This document shows positions 32,712-40,160 of a DNA stretch of 64,000 nucleotides, piece by piece. The DNA lies in the IMG/VR virus record IMGVR_UViG_3300025617_001484, positions 1-64,000 of that record; one strand, written 5' to 3'. Under the pieces are notes generated by a model. It did no database searches. It had not been told where the DNA came from and saw only the letters and a list, made by a program, of their open reading frames with translations. Numbering within the stretch: position 1 is the stretch's first letter; each line of letters begins with the position of its first letter. The stretch comes from a virus. The position numbers and the translations under genes were made by a program.

Positions 32712-33765
32712 ATATGAAATCGGATAAATCGAGAATCTCCTCAGTAAAATAATTATCCAATCTCTTTATTTTGATCCTCTTAGCACGGAGGTAGTTTACA
32801 AGATCGTTTAAATCCCATTTCTTATTTATCGGAAGGTCGTGATCAACTAAAAATTTCTTCCAGTTGAACACTTTTTTTCCATCGGATAAAAGTTCCGAGT
32901 GTTTTTGTCTTCCTGCCCTATCCCAGTCATACCAGTATTGTACATTCTCAACGTCAAACGGGAATTTGTTTTCTATAGAGCACAAAGCCACCGAATTTTT
33001 CCAAAGCCAAGAATCCATGGGTCCCTCAAAAATTGTTATGGTTCTATCGAAGGATATTCTACCAACATTGAAAACAGAAGACACTGGATCAATTTTCTTT
33101 GCCTCTTCTATAAGGTTAAGGTCTTTGGTCTTTAGTAATTTTTCCCATATACCACTAAGCTTATACGTATAATACTTAGATCCGTAGTTTGAATCCATGT
33201 TTCTGAACTGGAGCCCTAATATCTCATTATCCTTAGTAAGATTAAATAAATACAGTTTACCAGTCTCTGGGTCCCAAGCAAATTTTTCATCCGCCTGCTG
33301 ATTTCTTCTTATGAGGTATCTTTCAATTTTAGATCCAGCAACTTCTTGCAATTTCATAGATTCCATAAAGAAATCTCTTGGAATAACTACGGACTTAAAA
33401 TCAGTGTCGAAGAAAAATGCTATATCAACATCTCCATAGGTGGTTTGTCTCTTCTCCTTTCCCTTTTTTATAAGATCTATAATATCCCTTTTTTCGTCTC
33501 CTTCTAGCTGTGAAGCTATATGAAAGTCCCTGAATAGTGAATAAGCATCCTTATAAATGCCGCATCCTCCATTATAACATTTGTATGTAAGAGTATCTAT
33601 GTAGAAGTTACCTCTTTTTTTCCTAGAAGTAGTACTATCACCACAATAGGGGCAAGAAATATTTAACCTATTTCCCGCTTCATAAATGTTTTGTTTCCCA
33701 GGATTACCAGCAAATTCTTTCCTTAAAATACCACCTAAAAGCTCCTTTATTCTTACAAGATCCAT
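32704..33765 (-). CDS. 61: DNA primase (T4 gp61-like)
   Basis: A 353-residue primase. The N-terminal zinc-binding motif is ISCPYCGDS...KCYNGGCGIYK (four cysteines), recognising the priming site, and a TOPRIM domain follows with FEGPMDSWLW and the acidic WYDWDRAGRQKH. T4 gp61 is 342 residues and works with the gp41 helicase, not seen here. It makes RNA primers for lagging-strand synthesis. It is separated from gp32 by a terminator. Confidence 0.93.
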   Translation of the reverse strand: MDLVRIKELLGGILRKEFAGNPGKQNIYEAGNRLNISCPYCGDSTTSRKKRGNFYIDTLTYKCYNGGCGIYKDAYSLFRDFHIASQLEGDEKRDIIDLIKKGKEKRQTTYGDVDIAFFFDTDFKSVVIPRDFFMESMKLQEVAGSKIERYLIRRNQQADEKFAWDPETGKLYLFNLTKDNEILGLQFRNMDSNYGSKYYTYKLSGIWEKLLKTKDLNLIEEAKKIDPVSSVFNVGRISFDRTITIFEGPMDSWLWKNSVALCSIENKFPFDVENVQYWYDWDRAGRQKHSELLSDGKKVFNWKKFLVDHDLPINKKWDLNDLVNYLRAKRIKIKRLDNYFTEEILDLSDFIYA

Positions 33766-33787
33766 ATAAACCCATTTAATTTTAGTT

Positions 33788-33827
33788 AAAAAAAGAAAAG
33801 GGGCAGCAATTCACATTGCTAGCCCCT
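33788..33827 (-). terminator. Rho-independent terminator after gene 32
   Basis: About 11-bp stem (GGGGC and GCAAT arms, one bulged base), then a T-rich run on the minus strand. It ends the gp32 transcript before the primase operon. Confidence 0.85.
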
Positions 33828-33839
33828 ATTCAGGTAGAT

Positions 33840-34796
33840 TTAGAGATCTGCGTATAGGTCGTCTAGAGACGATGATGTTTCTGGTGCTGGTGGTTGACTA
33901 ATTCCAGATTCTTTCTTAGCCGGCTCTGAGCCTACCTTAGTTGAAGAAGCCTCTTGGTAAAAGTCATTAGAAGAGCTAGTAGAAGATGTTGTAGGAGAGC
34001 TAGTCTGATTAGCTCCTCCGAGTACCTCATTAACTAATCTACCGTCAGGAACTGTGTTTTTAATTACGTTCATAACTCGATCAGCTGTATTTTCGTCCCA
34101 GTCTTTATATTCGAATTGTGTCAAATTATCAGGACCCGTTTTTAAATACTCCATGATAGTATTCATGTCATCCTGATTTTTTTCCATCCTCTTGCCATTA
34201 ATTTCAATAGGTCCTCTATCACCCACAAAAGAACAAAGGTCATAGTTATTCCATTCTCCAACTTTTCTAGTATGTACTGAGAAAAGTTTTCCTTCAAATA
34301 GATCAAAAGGGTTGCACGTGTCTCCATATTCTGGCTTAAGTTGTGCTTCTAACATGTCATTAAGCTTTCTACCAAATTTGAAGATCATTATTTTACCTTC
34401 AATCTCAGGGTTGTTTTTATCCTGTACAATCTGAATTAAAGAGTAGTAATCTTCTTTTCTAGAAAAGCTTCTTGAAAGTTCCTGATCAGCAGCTGAATGT
34501 GAGTTCTTAAGCTTCCAGAACATGTCCTTAAGAACAGACTTTTTACCAACTGTTGATGGACAGTCTACTGGAAATCCATCGCCTGTGCTTGGATCATTTA
34601 AGTACACGTAGTACTTATGAATTTTTGACTTTGTAGGGTCAACGTGATTAGGAAGAAAACGGATCAAAGATTTATAAACTCCATCCTTCCCGTTTTCGGG
34701 GTATGGTTTGTAAAATTCTGTTCCTTCTGAATTCTCCTTTTTTGTTTTTGTTACGAACGCCTCAGCGTCCAAATTGAAAATGTCTAAATTGCTCAT
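33840..34796 (-). CDS. 32: Single-stranded DNA-binding protein (T4 gp32-like)
   Basis: A 318-residue SSB. The N-terminus is basic/mixed (the B domain role in cooperativity), the OB-fold core has IRFLPNHVDPTKSKIHKYYVY, FPVDCPSTVGKKSVL, SFSRKEDYYSLIQIVQD and KIMIFKFGRKLNDML, and a Ser/Thr/Pro-rich linker leads to the acidic C-terminal tip SLDDLYADL that recruits partners. The T4 zinc-binding His-Cys3 cluster is not conserved; only one Cys remains in the DCPST segment. It coats ssDNA and works with the UvsY, UvsW and primase proteins encoded next to it. Confidence 0.95.
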   Translation of the reverse strand: MSNLDIFNLDAEAFVTKTKKENSEGTEFYKPYPENGKDGVYKSLIRFLPNHVDPTKSKIHKYYVYLNDPSTGDGFPVDCPSTVGKKSVLKDMFWKLKNSHSAADQELSRSFSRKEDYYSLIQIVQDKNNPEIEGKIMIFKFGRKLNDMLEAQLKPEYGDTCNPFDLFEGKLFSVHTRKVGEWNNYDLCSFVGDRGPIEINGKRMEKNQDDMNTIMEYLKTGPDNLTQFEYKDWDENTADRVMNVIKNTVPDGRLVNEVLGGANQTSSPTTSSTSSSNDFYQEASSTKVGSEPAKKESGISQPPAPETSSSLDDLYADL

Positions 34797-34836
34797 GATT
34801 CTCTTAATTGTTTTTTTTAAATCCTTTATTTAATCT

Positions 34837-35619
34837 CTAAGTGCTCCAAAAGTTTCCCTTAGATTCTATATATCCATAACTTTTTTTAATAATTTCCTCT
34901 CCAACAACCTCAGTTTCCCAAACTTTTTTGCCTCTAAGAGACACTTTTACCAAAGGTCTGGTCAAATTATATTCAGAGGATTTGATATGATGTCTTAATA
35001 GTGTCTCGGGATGGAAATAGATACCAGATAAAATATACTCTTCCATAAAATCAAACATCATACAGTAATATTCCATAGAGTCCCTATCTCCCCATGCAAA
35101 GATGTCATTGACTCCTCCCTTCCAATCATAACCAGGTGGAATACGGATAGTGTTTAGGTTAGAATCCAGAGGAATATGATTGTGTATTTTGATATCCATT
35201 CTTCCCTTTATTACATAATCATACCTTTCACCCAAGAGGTCTTCATACTCTTTCATCAAAAGGAATGCTTGCTTTATCTTATACCACATCAAGAAAACAG
35301 ACACTGGGTTAATCTCTCCTGTTTGTGGTCCAAATTTTTCATAGCTCCAAGCTTTTTCTATAAGGGAGCTAATACCAGCAGATTCAAAATCATCAGTTTT
35401 TAATGACTTTGGAGAATAAAGTTTAACAAGGGTATCAATTGACAACGTGTCAGTGAGGTGTTGCGTTTCTGCGTGCAAAGACCCATTGATGGAATCTGAA
35501 GGGTTCCAGGTGGAAATAAAAACATCAGCATTAAATCTATCCAATATCCTTCCCTTTATGTAGGGATAGGTATCACTAGCTTCCCTAATTTGTCCAGGTA
35601 GGAGGAGAGCAACTTTCAT
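34837..35619 (-). CDS. Glycosyltransferase-like protein, last gene of the RuBisCO-like operon
   Basis: A 260-residue protein with a Rossmann-like start (MKVALLLPGQIREASDTYP), FNADVFISTWN, a helical segment LMWYKIKQAFLLMKEYEDLL and YDYVIKGRMDIKI, where the RxD motif stands where GT-A enzymes carry DxD. I recognise this as a family found in phages, cyanobacteria and pelagic bacteria that looks glycosyltransferase-like but is not biochemically characterised as far as I recall. Its start overlaps the phosphodiesterase-like gene by 4 nt, so it belongs to the same operon. Confidence 0.65.
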   Translation of the reverse strand: MKVALLLPGQIREASDTYPYIKGRILDRFNADVFISTWNPSDSINGSLHAETQHLTDTLSIDTLVKLYSPKSLKTDDFESAGISSLIEKAWSYEKFGPQTGEINPVSVFLMWYKIKQAFLLMKEYEDLLGERYDYVIKGRMDIKIHNHIPLDSNLNTIRIPPGYDWKGGVNDIFAWGDRDSMEYYCMMFDFMEEYILSGIYFHPETLLRHHIKSSEYNLTRPLVKVSLRGKKVWETEVVGEEIIKKSYGYIESKGNFWST

Positions 35620-36056
35620 CGATATAAAGAGATGTAATCAGAGCAAATCCCATAGCATCCTTCTACGGGATCCTCATAAACTTCAGGCAAAACAGCAATA
35701 CTGTTTTTAATTGGTTGATTACCTGGATAAGCCCAAACAAATCCCCCCGTGGTTATTGTTACGAGGTCGCTTTGGTGCCAAAAAACATTAAGTGTGGGAT
35801 AATCCTTAAGATAAATTAAAGCTGGTATATTTTTGCAATGAACCCAAAGACTTTCACTTCTTTTCAGGAGCCACTCGAGGGTTATTTTATTTTCGGGAAA
35901 GTCATGTCCAAGATAAATTGACGTACCGTCTATCCATACGTCAATCTCAACATCGTAACCCGAATCCAGTGCTTCCTGTATATAACAAGTTGTATTTTCC
36001 CTGCCTGGATCTGGTCCGTTAATATTTCCTCTATGAGAAATTAATTTCGACATCAA
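35616..36056 (-). CDS. Glycerophosphodiester phosphodiesterase/PI-PLC-like protein
   Basis: A 146-residue protein with the TIM-barrel GDPD-like N-terminal signature LISHRGNINGPDPGRENT, the metal-binding YDVEIDVWIDGTSIYLGHD, LWVHCKNIPALIYLK and VFWHQSD. It is about half the length of a normal GDPD, but matches a short family with the same core motifs. It might hydrolyse a phosphodiester on a glycan, glycerol- or sugar-phosphate. Both ends overlap neighbouring genes by 4 nt. Confidence 0.75.
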   Translation of the reverse strand: MMSKLISHRGNINGPDPGRENTTCYIQEALDSGYDVEIDVWIDGTSIYLGHDFPENKITLEWLLKRSESLWVHCKNIPALIYLKDYPTLNVFWHQSDLVTITTGGFVWAYPGNQPIKNSIAVLPEVYEDPVEGCYGICSDYISLYR

Positions 36057-37288
36057 AAAATTCTATAATCTAGATCCGGTGAAAACTTTCTCTTACCCCA
36101 CTTCTCTATAGCTGCTAAATACTCCTCACCTTCCAGATCTCCATTTATAGATTGTTTCATAGCTAAAGCTCCCGCTCTAGTTCCCATTGGATGACCGTGC
36201 ATTGCTCCACCTACGTTTGCCATCCAATCCACACTACTAAGTGTTTCGTTGATATATTCAACCAGACCCGGGTGCATACCACAGCTTAGTGCAGAAACTA
36301 TATTATATTTCCAAAGAACTTCTAAAGCATCCCTTATCTCCTCCTCATCCTGGTTCATATATCCACCGACCATTCCAGCATGTATAGAGTCTACTCCAGA
36401 CCAACCTGCAATCTTACATATCACTGGCCAATATATGTGATAAGGTGCCCTCCTGTCAGTAAAGAATTTATCACCACTTTTCTGGAAGTGTATCCAGAGA
36501 TTTGGATTCTGTTTACGGATCGCTCTATAAACTCCAAGACCGCTCCACACGTTTATATGAATACCATTACCACCGTTATCAGCAACAAATTTTGCCCTCT
36601 CAAGTGCATATGGGCTATCGCCATTTATACAAAAGCAGTATATAACGTCGGGTGCATTCTCTTTCAACCAAGATGTTATTAGTGGTACTCTTTCTTCGAG
36701 AGGACAGTGGGATGGATTAGCTAGAAGTTCGTCCTCTTTTATAAAGTTAACACCACCATACACCATCTCCTTCACAGCTTCTAGTAGTATCTCAGGAGAC
36801 ATCCCGACCTTAGGCTTTATTATTCCACCAAAGAAGGGTTTTTCATATACCGAGTTGAACTTCCTAAATCCATCTATTCCGTATGCTGGCTTCAATCTAA
36901 AATTTTCTTCCACCATTTCGGGTAAAGTTATGTCCAATACGTTACATTTTTCAATCTCTTCTATATCAACCTGACCGCCAGCTATGTGACATAGGATCTG
37001 AGAAATACCATCTTCCTCCAAATTAATATTTTCAAGAGGAAATGCAATTTTCACAATGCCCTCTTTTAATTTAGAAAGTTCCTCCTCGTTGGCCAAGATA
37101 AAGCAACTATGATCCATAAACATCTGGTCTGTTTCCCAGACACTCCTATTATTTGGATTTCCTATGCTTTGACCTATGGCTAAGTTCCATGAGGCTTCTC
37201 TCAAAGATCTTTTTGAGCCCAAAAAATAAGTTACTATAAAATATTTTTCGAGTGATATCTGTTCAGGTTCTACAAAAATACTTATCAT
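36053..37288 (-). CDS. RuBisCO-like protein (form IV type), in a phage
   Basis: A 411-residue RuBisCO large-subunit homologue. Conserved from RuBisCO: GGIIKPKVG (Lys158, Lys160, equivalent to K175/K177), the carbamylation and Mg site FIKEDE (Lys184, Asp186, Glu187, equivalent to K201/D203/E204), His267 (H294), His303 in SIHAGMVGG (H327), Ser335 and the phosphate-binding GGAMHGHPMGTRAGA (360-374). Altered: loop-6 Lys334 is Tyr310, R295 is Phe268, H298 is not His, and the N-terminal E60/T65 are lost. It should therefore enolise a sugar-phosphate-like substrate with Mg but not fix CO2. It overlaps the cupin and the phosphodiesterase-like gene by 4 nt each. The substrate is unknown. Confidence 0.94.
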   Translation of the reverse strand: MISIFVEPEQISLEKYFIVTYFLGSKRSLREASWNLAIGQSIGNPNNRSVWETDQMFMDHSCFILANEEELSKLKEGIVKIAFPLENINLEEDGISQILCHIAGGQVDIEEIEKCNVLDITLPEMVEENFRLKPAYGIDGFRKFNSVYEKPFFGGIIKPKVGMSPEILLEAVKEMVYGGVNFIKEDELLANPSHCPLEERVPLITSWLKENAPDVIYCFCINGDSPYALERAKFVADNGGNGIHINVWSGLGVYRAIRKQNPNLWIHFQKSGDKFFTDRRAPYHIYWPVICKIAGWSGVDSIHAGMVGGYMNQDEEEIRDALEVLWKYNIVSALSCGMHPGLVEYINETLSSVDWMANVGGAMHGHPMGTRAGALAMKQSINGDLEGEEYLAAIEKWGKRKFSPDLDYRIF

Positions 37289-37608
37289 TCAACTATAAAT
37301 TTATCACCAGGTACTGATGGTGTTTTTACTATAAATACTTCGCAATCTTCAAGGAACACCGGATCTGCTATCTCATCTTTCCTTAAAATAAAGATATCCC
37401 CACCATTCAATTCCTTTCCCTGTATAATCATCTTACCGGACCTAAGGAAATTTATTTCATCCGCCTCTTTATGATAATGTTTTGGCCAGGATTCTCCTTT
37501 AGAGTGATGTTTATAACAGATTTCAAAATCTTCTGTTTGATATGCGACTGGGGAAAAGTTTCCAGCATACCATCCACCTTTCATATCTTCTATTTTAAAA
37601 ATTTCCAT
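37285..37608 (-). CDS. Small cupin protein
   Basis: A 107-residue single-domain cupin. Metal-binding motif 1 is PKHYHKEADEINFLRSGKM (HxH and Glu), followed by GGDIFILRKDE; motif 2 lacks the usual His. Small cupins of this kind act as sugar isomerases or epimerases or bind acids. It overlaps the RuBisCO-like gene by 4 nt and the nucleotidyltransferase gene by 14 nt. Its role in the same pathway is inferred from coupling. Confidence 0.85.
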   Translation of the reverse strand: MEIFKIEDMKGGWYAGNFSPVAYQTEDFEICYKHHSKGESWPKHYHKEADEINFLRSGKMIIQGKELNGGDIFILRKDEIADPVFLEDCEVFIVKTPSVPGDKFIVE

Positions 37609-38341
37609 CTTTAACGAGTTTTAAATAATATTCTAGATCATCTGGAGTTCCTATTGGAAAGTGAAGATTATAGAAATAAGGGAGGATTTTCTTTCCCTTT
37701 TTAATCATATAATTATAAGTTGGTGCAACATAGAATTCGTTGTTATACCTATCGTTGCATGATACCATCTCTTCAGCAGATTCAACAAAACAAGAGCCTC
37801 TTTTCCATAAGTGCAATCCATTAGTTGCTATATTGGATATAACTATCTTCTCCTTTACCTCACAAACTTCGCCATTCGGGTCAAGTCTTACGTAGCTATT
37901 CTTCTTAGAAGATGAGAGAAAACAGCCTAAAAGTCCATCACATCCGGTCGTTTCAACAAATCTAATTATATTATCCAGATTAAAATCCCCAATGATCTGA
38001 TCACAATTTATAACTATAAGAGGATCCGAATTATCAATAGCTTCTTTTGCTACCAGGACAGTTGATGCAGGTCCTTCAGTAAGCTTATCTACAGAAAAAA
38101 CACTTCCATCCACACAGATTTCAGAAATGTGATCTTCAAAATCAGAAATAGAAACATACTCCTCGTTTACAACAAATATAAAATTAGCAGAGGGATGCTG
38201 TAAATTTTTGATCACCGACTTTATCATCGATTCACCATTTACATCAATAAAAGGCTTTGGCTCTTTATACCCAGCATCTGAAAATCTTTTACCCGCTCCT
38301 CCAAGGGGTATAAGAATATTAATCTTCTTTGATCTTATCAT
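37595..38341 (-). CDS. Sugar-phosphate nucleotidyltransferase-like protein
   Basis: A 248-residue GT-A-fold nucleotidyltransferase. INILIPLGGAGKRFSDAGYK carries the GGxGxRF nucleotide-binding loop, EPKPFIDVNGESMI the catalytic Lys region, and VINCDQI the metal-binding Asp; GTPDDLEYYL is typical of the C-terminus. I start at the ATG of MIRSKKINIL; a more upstream start adds a Cys-rich extension that overlaps the upstream gene. It likely activates a sugar-1-phosphate to an NDP-sugar, and leads the operon that contains the RuBisCO-like gene. Confidence 0.86.
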   Translation of the reverse strand: MIRSKKINILIPLGGAGKRFSDAGYKEPKPFIDVNGESMIKSVIKNLQHPSANFIFVVNEEYVSISDFEDHISEICVDGSVFSVDKLTEGPASTVLVAKEAIDNSDPLIVINCDQIIGDFNLDNIIRFVETTGCDGLLGCFLSSSKKNSYVRLDPNGEVCEVKEKIVISNIATNGLHLWKRGSCFVESAEEMVSCNDRYNNEFYVAPTYNYMIKKGKKILPYFYNLHFPIGTPDDLEYYLKLVKDGNF

Positions 38342-38990
38342 ACAAGTACAAACAAATCCAGGTTGAGTCAATTATATCATCGAGAGGCTTATTTACGTTT
38401 CCCGATGGTGTTATCCACTCATCCTTATTTTCTTCAAGTACTTTAGTAAAAGATCCTAAATTAGTTTCTGTGAAATTTCTTTCAATAAGAGAACTGTAGA
38501 GCTCGTGTTTTTTTGCATTTCCCTTATATGCAAACTTTTTAATAGATGTTGGAGAAAAAACATGGAAGTTCTCGCTTCCGGTATGATCAACTATTTTTTT
38601 TCTAAGAAGTGCGGTTGCCATAGAAATATCAATAAGAGCATTTCCGTTAGAGGCAAAACTTAGGCCCTCCATAGCAACTATAATATCATCTCCAGAACAT
38701 ATGTTTTCAATCTCAGACCAGAAAGAATCGACTAATTCCTGGAAGTAATCTATTTTAATCCTTTCCCTTTCTGAGTATTCGTCTGGAAGCTTACTTTTTC
38801 CCATAAACATTAGTACAAAATCACCACTCTTATCTTCGGAAAGAACTGAATATGGCTTCTTCGAATTTTTCTTGAGCGATTCCGCTGTCCTTTCGCTCCG
38901 GGTTAAAGATCCCCAGGTAAATTCATTTTCTTTAAGTATACAAAAAGCGGGTGAGTTAAGGGAAAAATCTATTCCAACTAATGTTTTCAA
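38319..38990 (-). CDS. RuvC-like Holliday-junction resolvase/RNase H-fold nuclease
   Basis: A 223-residue protein starting at TTG (28 nt after the GATATATA element at its outer edge). RNase H-fold acidic residues are visible: VGIDFSLNSPAF (Asp), IVAMEGLSFAS (Glu) and KPLDDIIDSTWI (Asp pair), in the order of RuvC-type resolvases. T4 uses the unrelated gp49 for junction resolution, so this is a probable replacement. Its end overlaps the nucleotidyltransferase gene by 23 nt, so it is part of the RuBisCO-like operon transcript although its function is DNA-related. Confidence 0.82.
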   Translation of the reverse strand: MKTLVGIDFSLNSPAFCILKENEFTWGSLTRSERTAESLKKNSKKPYSVLSEDKSGDFVLMFMGKSKLPDEYSERERIKIDYFQELVDSFWSEIENICSGDDIIVAMEGLSFASNGNALIDISMATALLRKKIVDHTGSENFHVFSPTSIKKFAYKGNAKKHELYSSLIERNFTETNLGSFTKVLEENKDEWITPSGNVNKPLDDIIDSTWICLYLYDKIKED

Positions 38991-39014
38991 AATATATTGC
39001 TTTAATGTGCACTT

Positions 39015-39022
39015 TATATATC
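39015..39022 (-). promoter_or_regulatory. GATATATA late-promoter-like element
   Basis: TTGATATATAAAGTGC on the minus strand, 24 nt before the resolvase gene. It is the likely promoter of the six-gene operon down to 34837, which has no internal terminator. Confidence 0.55.
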
Positions 39023-39030
39023 AACACAGA

Positions 39031-39078
39031 AAAGCCCTCATTTATTGAAGGCTTTGGCCTAAGGAGACTATCCTTAGG
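39031..39078 (-). terminator. Two tandem hairpins, terminator
   Basis: On the minus strand the first hairpin is CCTAAGGA/TCCTTAGG with a 5-nt loop (39058-39078); the second is AAAGCC/GGCTTT with extended partial pairing (39031-39055), followed by a T-rich run. They lie downstream of the 39096-39293 gene and end the structural operon before the resolvase promoter. Confidence 0.78.
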
Positions 39079-39095
39079 GGGTTCTTGTAATTAAA

Positions 39096-39293
39096 TTAAG
39101 CGGAAACTGAATAAACCTGTATTAAGATGTATTCTCCAGAAGGGAGTGTATCTAATACAGTTCTCCAATATAATGAACTTTGGTAGTCATTTGATAAAAG
39201 TTGAGCAGCCGAAGCATCACTGGACCACCCAGAGGTAGTTTTATACTGTCCGTTTGATCTGTCTTGTATGATAAAATTTCCTGTTACAGTCAT
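39096..39293 (-). CDS. Unknown small protein
   Basis: A 65-residue Ser/Thr-rich, beta-type protein (GNFIIQDRSNGQYKTTSGWS). It lies 4 nt after the tagged 81-residue gene and just before the tandem terminators. It may be a small structural protein; function unknown. Confidence 0.58.
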   Translation of the reverse strand: MTVTGNFIIQDRSNGQYKTTSGWSSDASAAQLLSNDYQSSLYWRTVLDTLPSGEYILIQVYSVSA

Positions 39294-39297
39294 TTAT

Positions 39298-39543
39298 TTA
39301 TAAAGATGGTTTTACAACTTCACCCTTTTTTCCAGTGTAGTTATAGTCATTAATAAGCTTATCGTAACATTTTTTCATCTGATCGTCCGTTAAGCAATCA
39401 ACAATGTCATTCAATACTCTTTGGTCATTTCCAGAAGCTGCTACAAGCAAATCTTTCATATGTTGCTTAAGATCATCTTCACCGTACATCGGCTGACCGT
39501 ATTTCATTTCATTAATTTTGGTTAAATCTGAGAACTTCTTCAT
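39298..39543 (-). CDS. Small protein with capsid-targeting-like tag
   Basis: An 81-residue helical protein. The start KKFSDLTKINEMKYG matches the shared tag in short form (F-S-D-L, then I-N-E). The remainder (QHMKDLLVAASGNDQRVL) is unknown. A GATATATA element lies 21 nt upstream. Confidence 0.7.
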   Translation of the reverse strand: MKKFSDLTKINEMKYGQPMYGEDDLKQHMKDLLVAASGNDQRVLNDIVDCLTDDQMKKCYDKLINDYNYTGKKGEVVKPSL

Positions 39544-39564
39544 TTCTTACTATTTTTTGTATTC

Positions 39565-39572
39565 TATATATC
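39565..39572 (-). promoter_or_regulatory. GATATATA late-promoter-like element
   Basis: AAGATATATAGAATAC on the minus strand, directly after the tube-like gene and 21 nt before the tagged 39298-39543 gene. Confidence 0.55.
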
Positions 39573-40133
39573 TTATCTTTCCTTACCAATTTCAAGATCT
39601 AATCCAAGATAGTTGCATCTAAAGCCAACGTTAAAAGTATAGACTGAAGGATTATTTTGGGTATAATTCAAATTTAGCTCAGAAAAAGAAGTTAGTGTCA
39701 CCTCTTTAAACATCACGGTTGTAATAATGTTCCCCTCGTTATCCAAAGTTCTAAGAGGTAAATTTTGAATATAAACCCCGGGATTCTTAAAATCTAAGTA
39801 ATCTAGGAGTGTTTCCAACATTATAAAATAATTTACAAACCCCTCTGCTATTCTAAAAGAAATCTGAAATTCTCTATTGAATAAATCTTGTACTGGGGTA
39901 GCACTCTGATAGGTTATTCTTTTTCCTAAGTTTCTAACTTGCTCTGATGAATCCATACTCATCGAGGGAAAAGTAACGCTTTGTATGGTACTATTCATAT
40001 AAGAGGTCAAAGTATCATAAGGAGTTGGCTGCTTTTTCAAATAGTCAATATATTTCCTATGAACTACATCTGGAAAAAATCCCTTAGGAAATACGAAATA
40101 AAAGCTGTTTGCTCTTGCGTTTAATATAGCCAT
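39573..40133 (-). CDS. Tail tube- or baseplate-like structural protein (tentative)
   Basis: A 186-residue beta-rich protein (YFVFPKGFFPDVVHRKYIDY, then MNSTIQSVTFPSMSMDSSEQ). The layout, a hydrophobic N-terminal strand followed by PxxSM and tube-like strands with FNVGFRCNYLGLDL at the end, resembles contractile-phage tube/tube-initiator proteins. It leads into the large structural block. The exact T4 equivalent (gp19, gp48 or gp54) cannot be settled from sequence alone. Confidence 0.5.
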   Translation of the reverse strand: MAILNARANSFYFVFPKGFFPDVVHRKYIDYLKKQPTPYDTLTSYMNSTIQSVTFPSMSMDSSEQVRNLGKRITYQSATPVQDLFNREFQISFRIAEGFVNYFIMLETLLDYLDFKNPGVYIQNLPLRTLDNEGNIITTVMFKEVTLTSFSELNLNYTQNNPSVYTFNVGFRCNYLGLDLEIGKER

Positions 40134-40160
40134 TTATAAAATTATTTTAATTTTCTTAAG

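Noticed and set aside
36053-37288. A functional CO2-fixing RuBisCO
   Set aside because: Loop-6 Lys334 is Tyr310, and R295, H298, E60 and T65 are not conserved, so carboxylation is not expected despite the intact Mg site.
38342-38371. Cys-rich N-terminal extension of the nucleotidyltransferase
   Set aside because: The longer frame lies within the upstream resolvase gene and adds residues (FVCTC) unlike the family. The ATG at 38341 is preferred.
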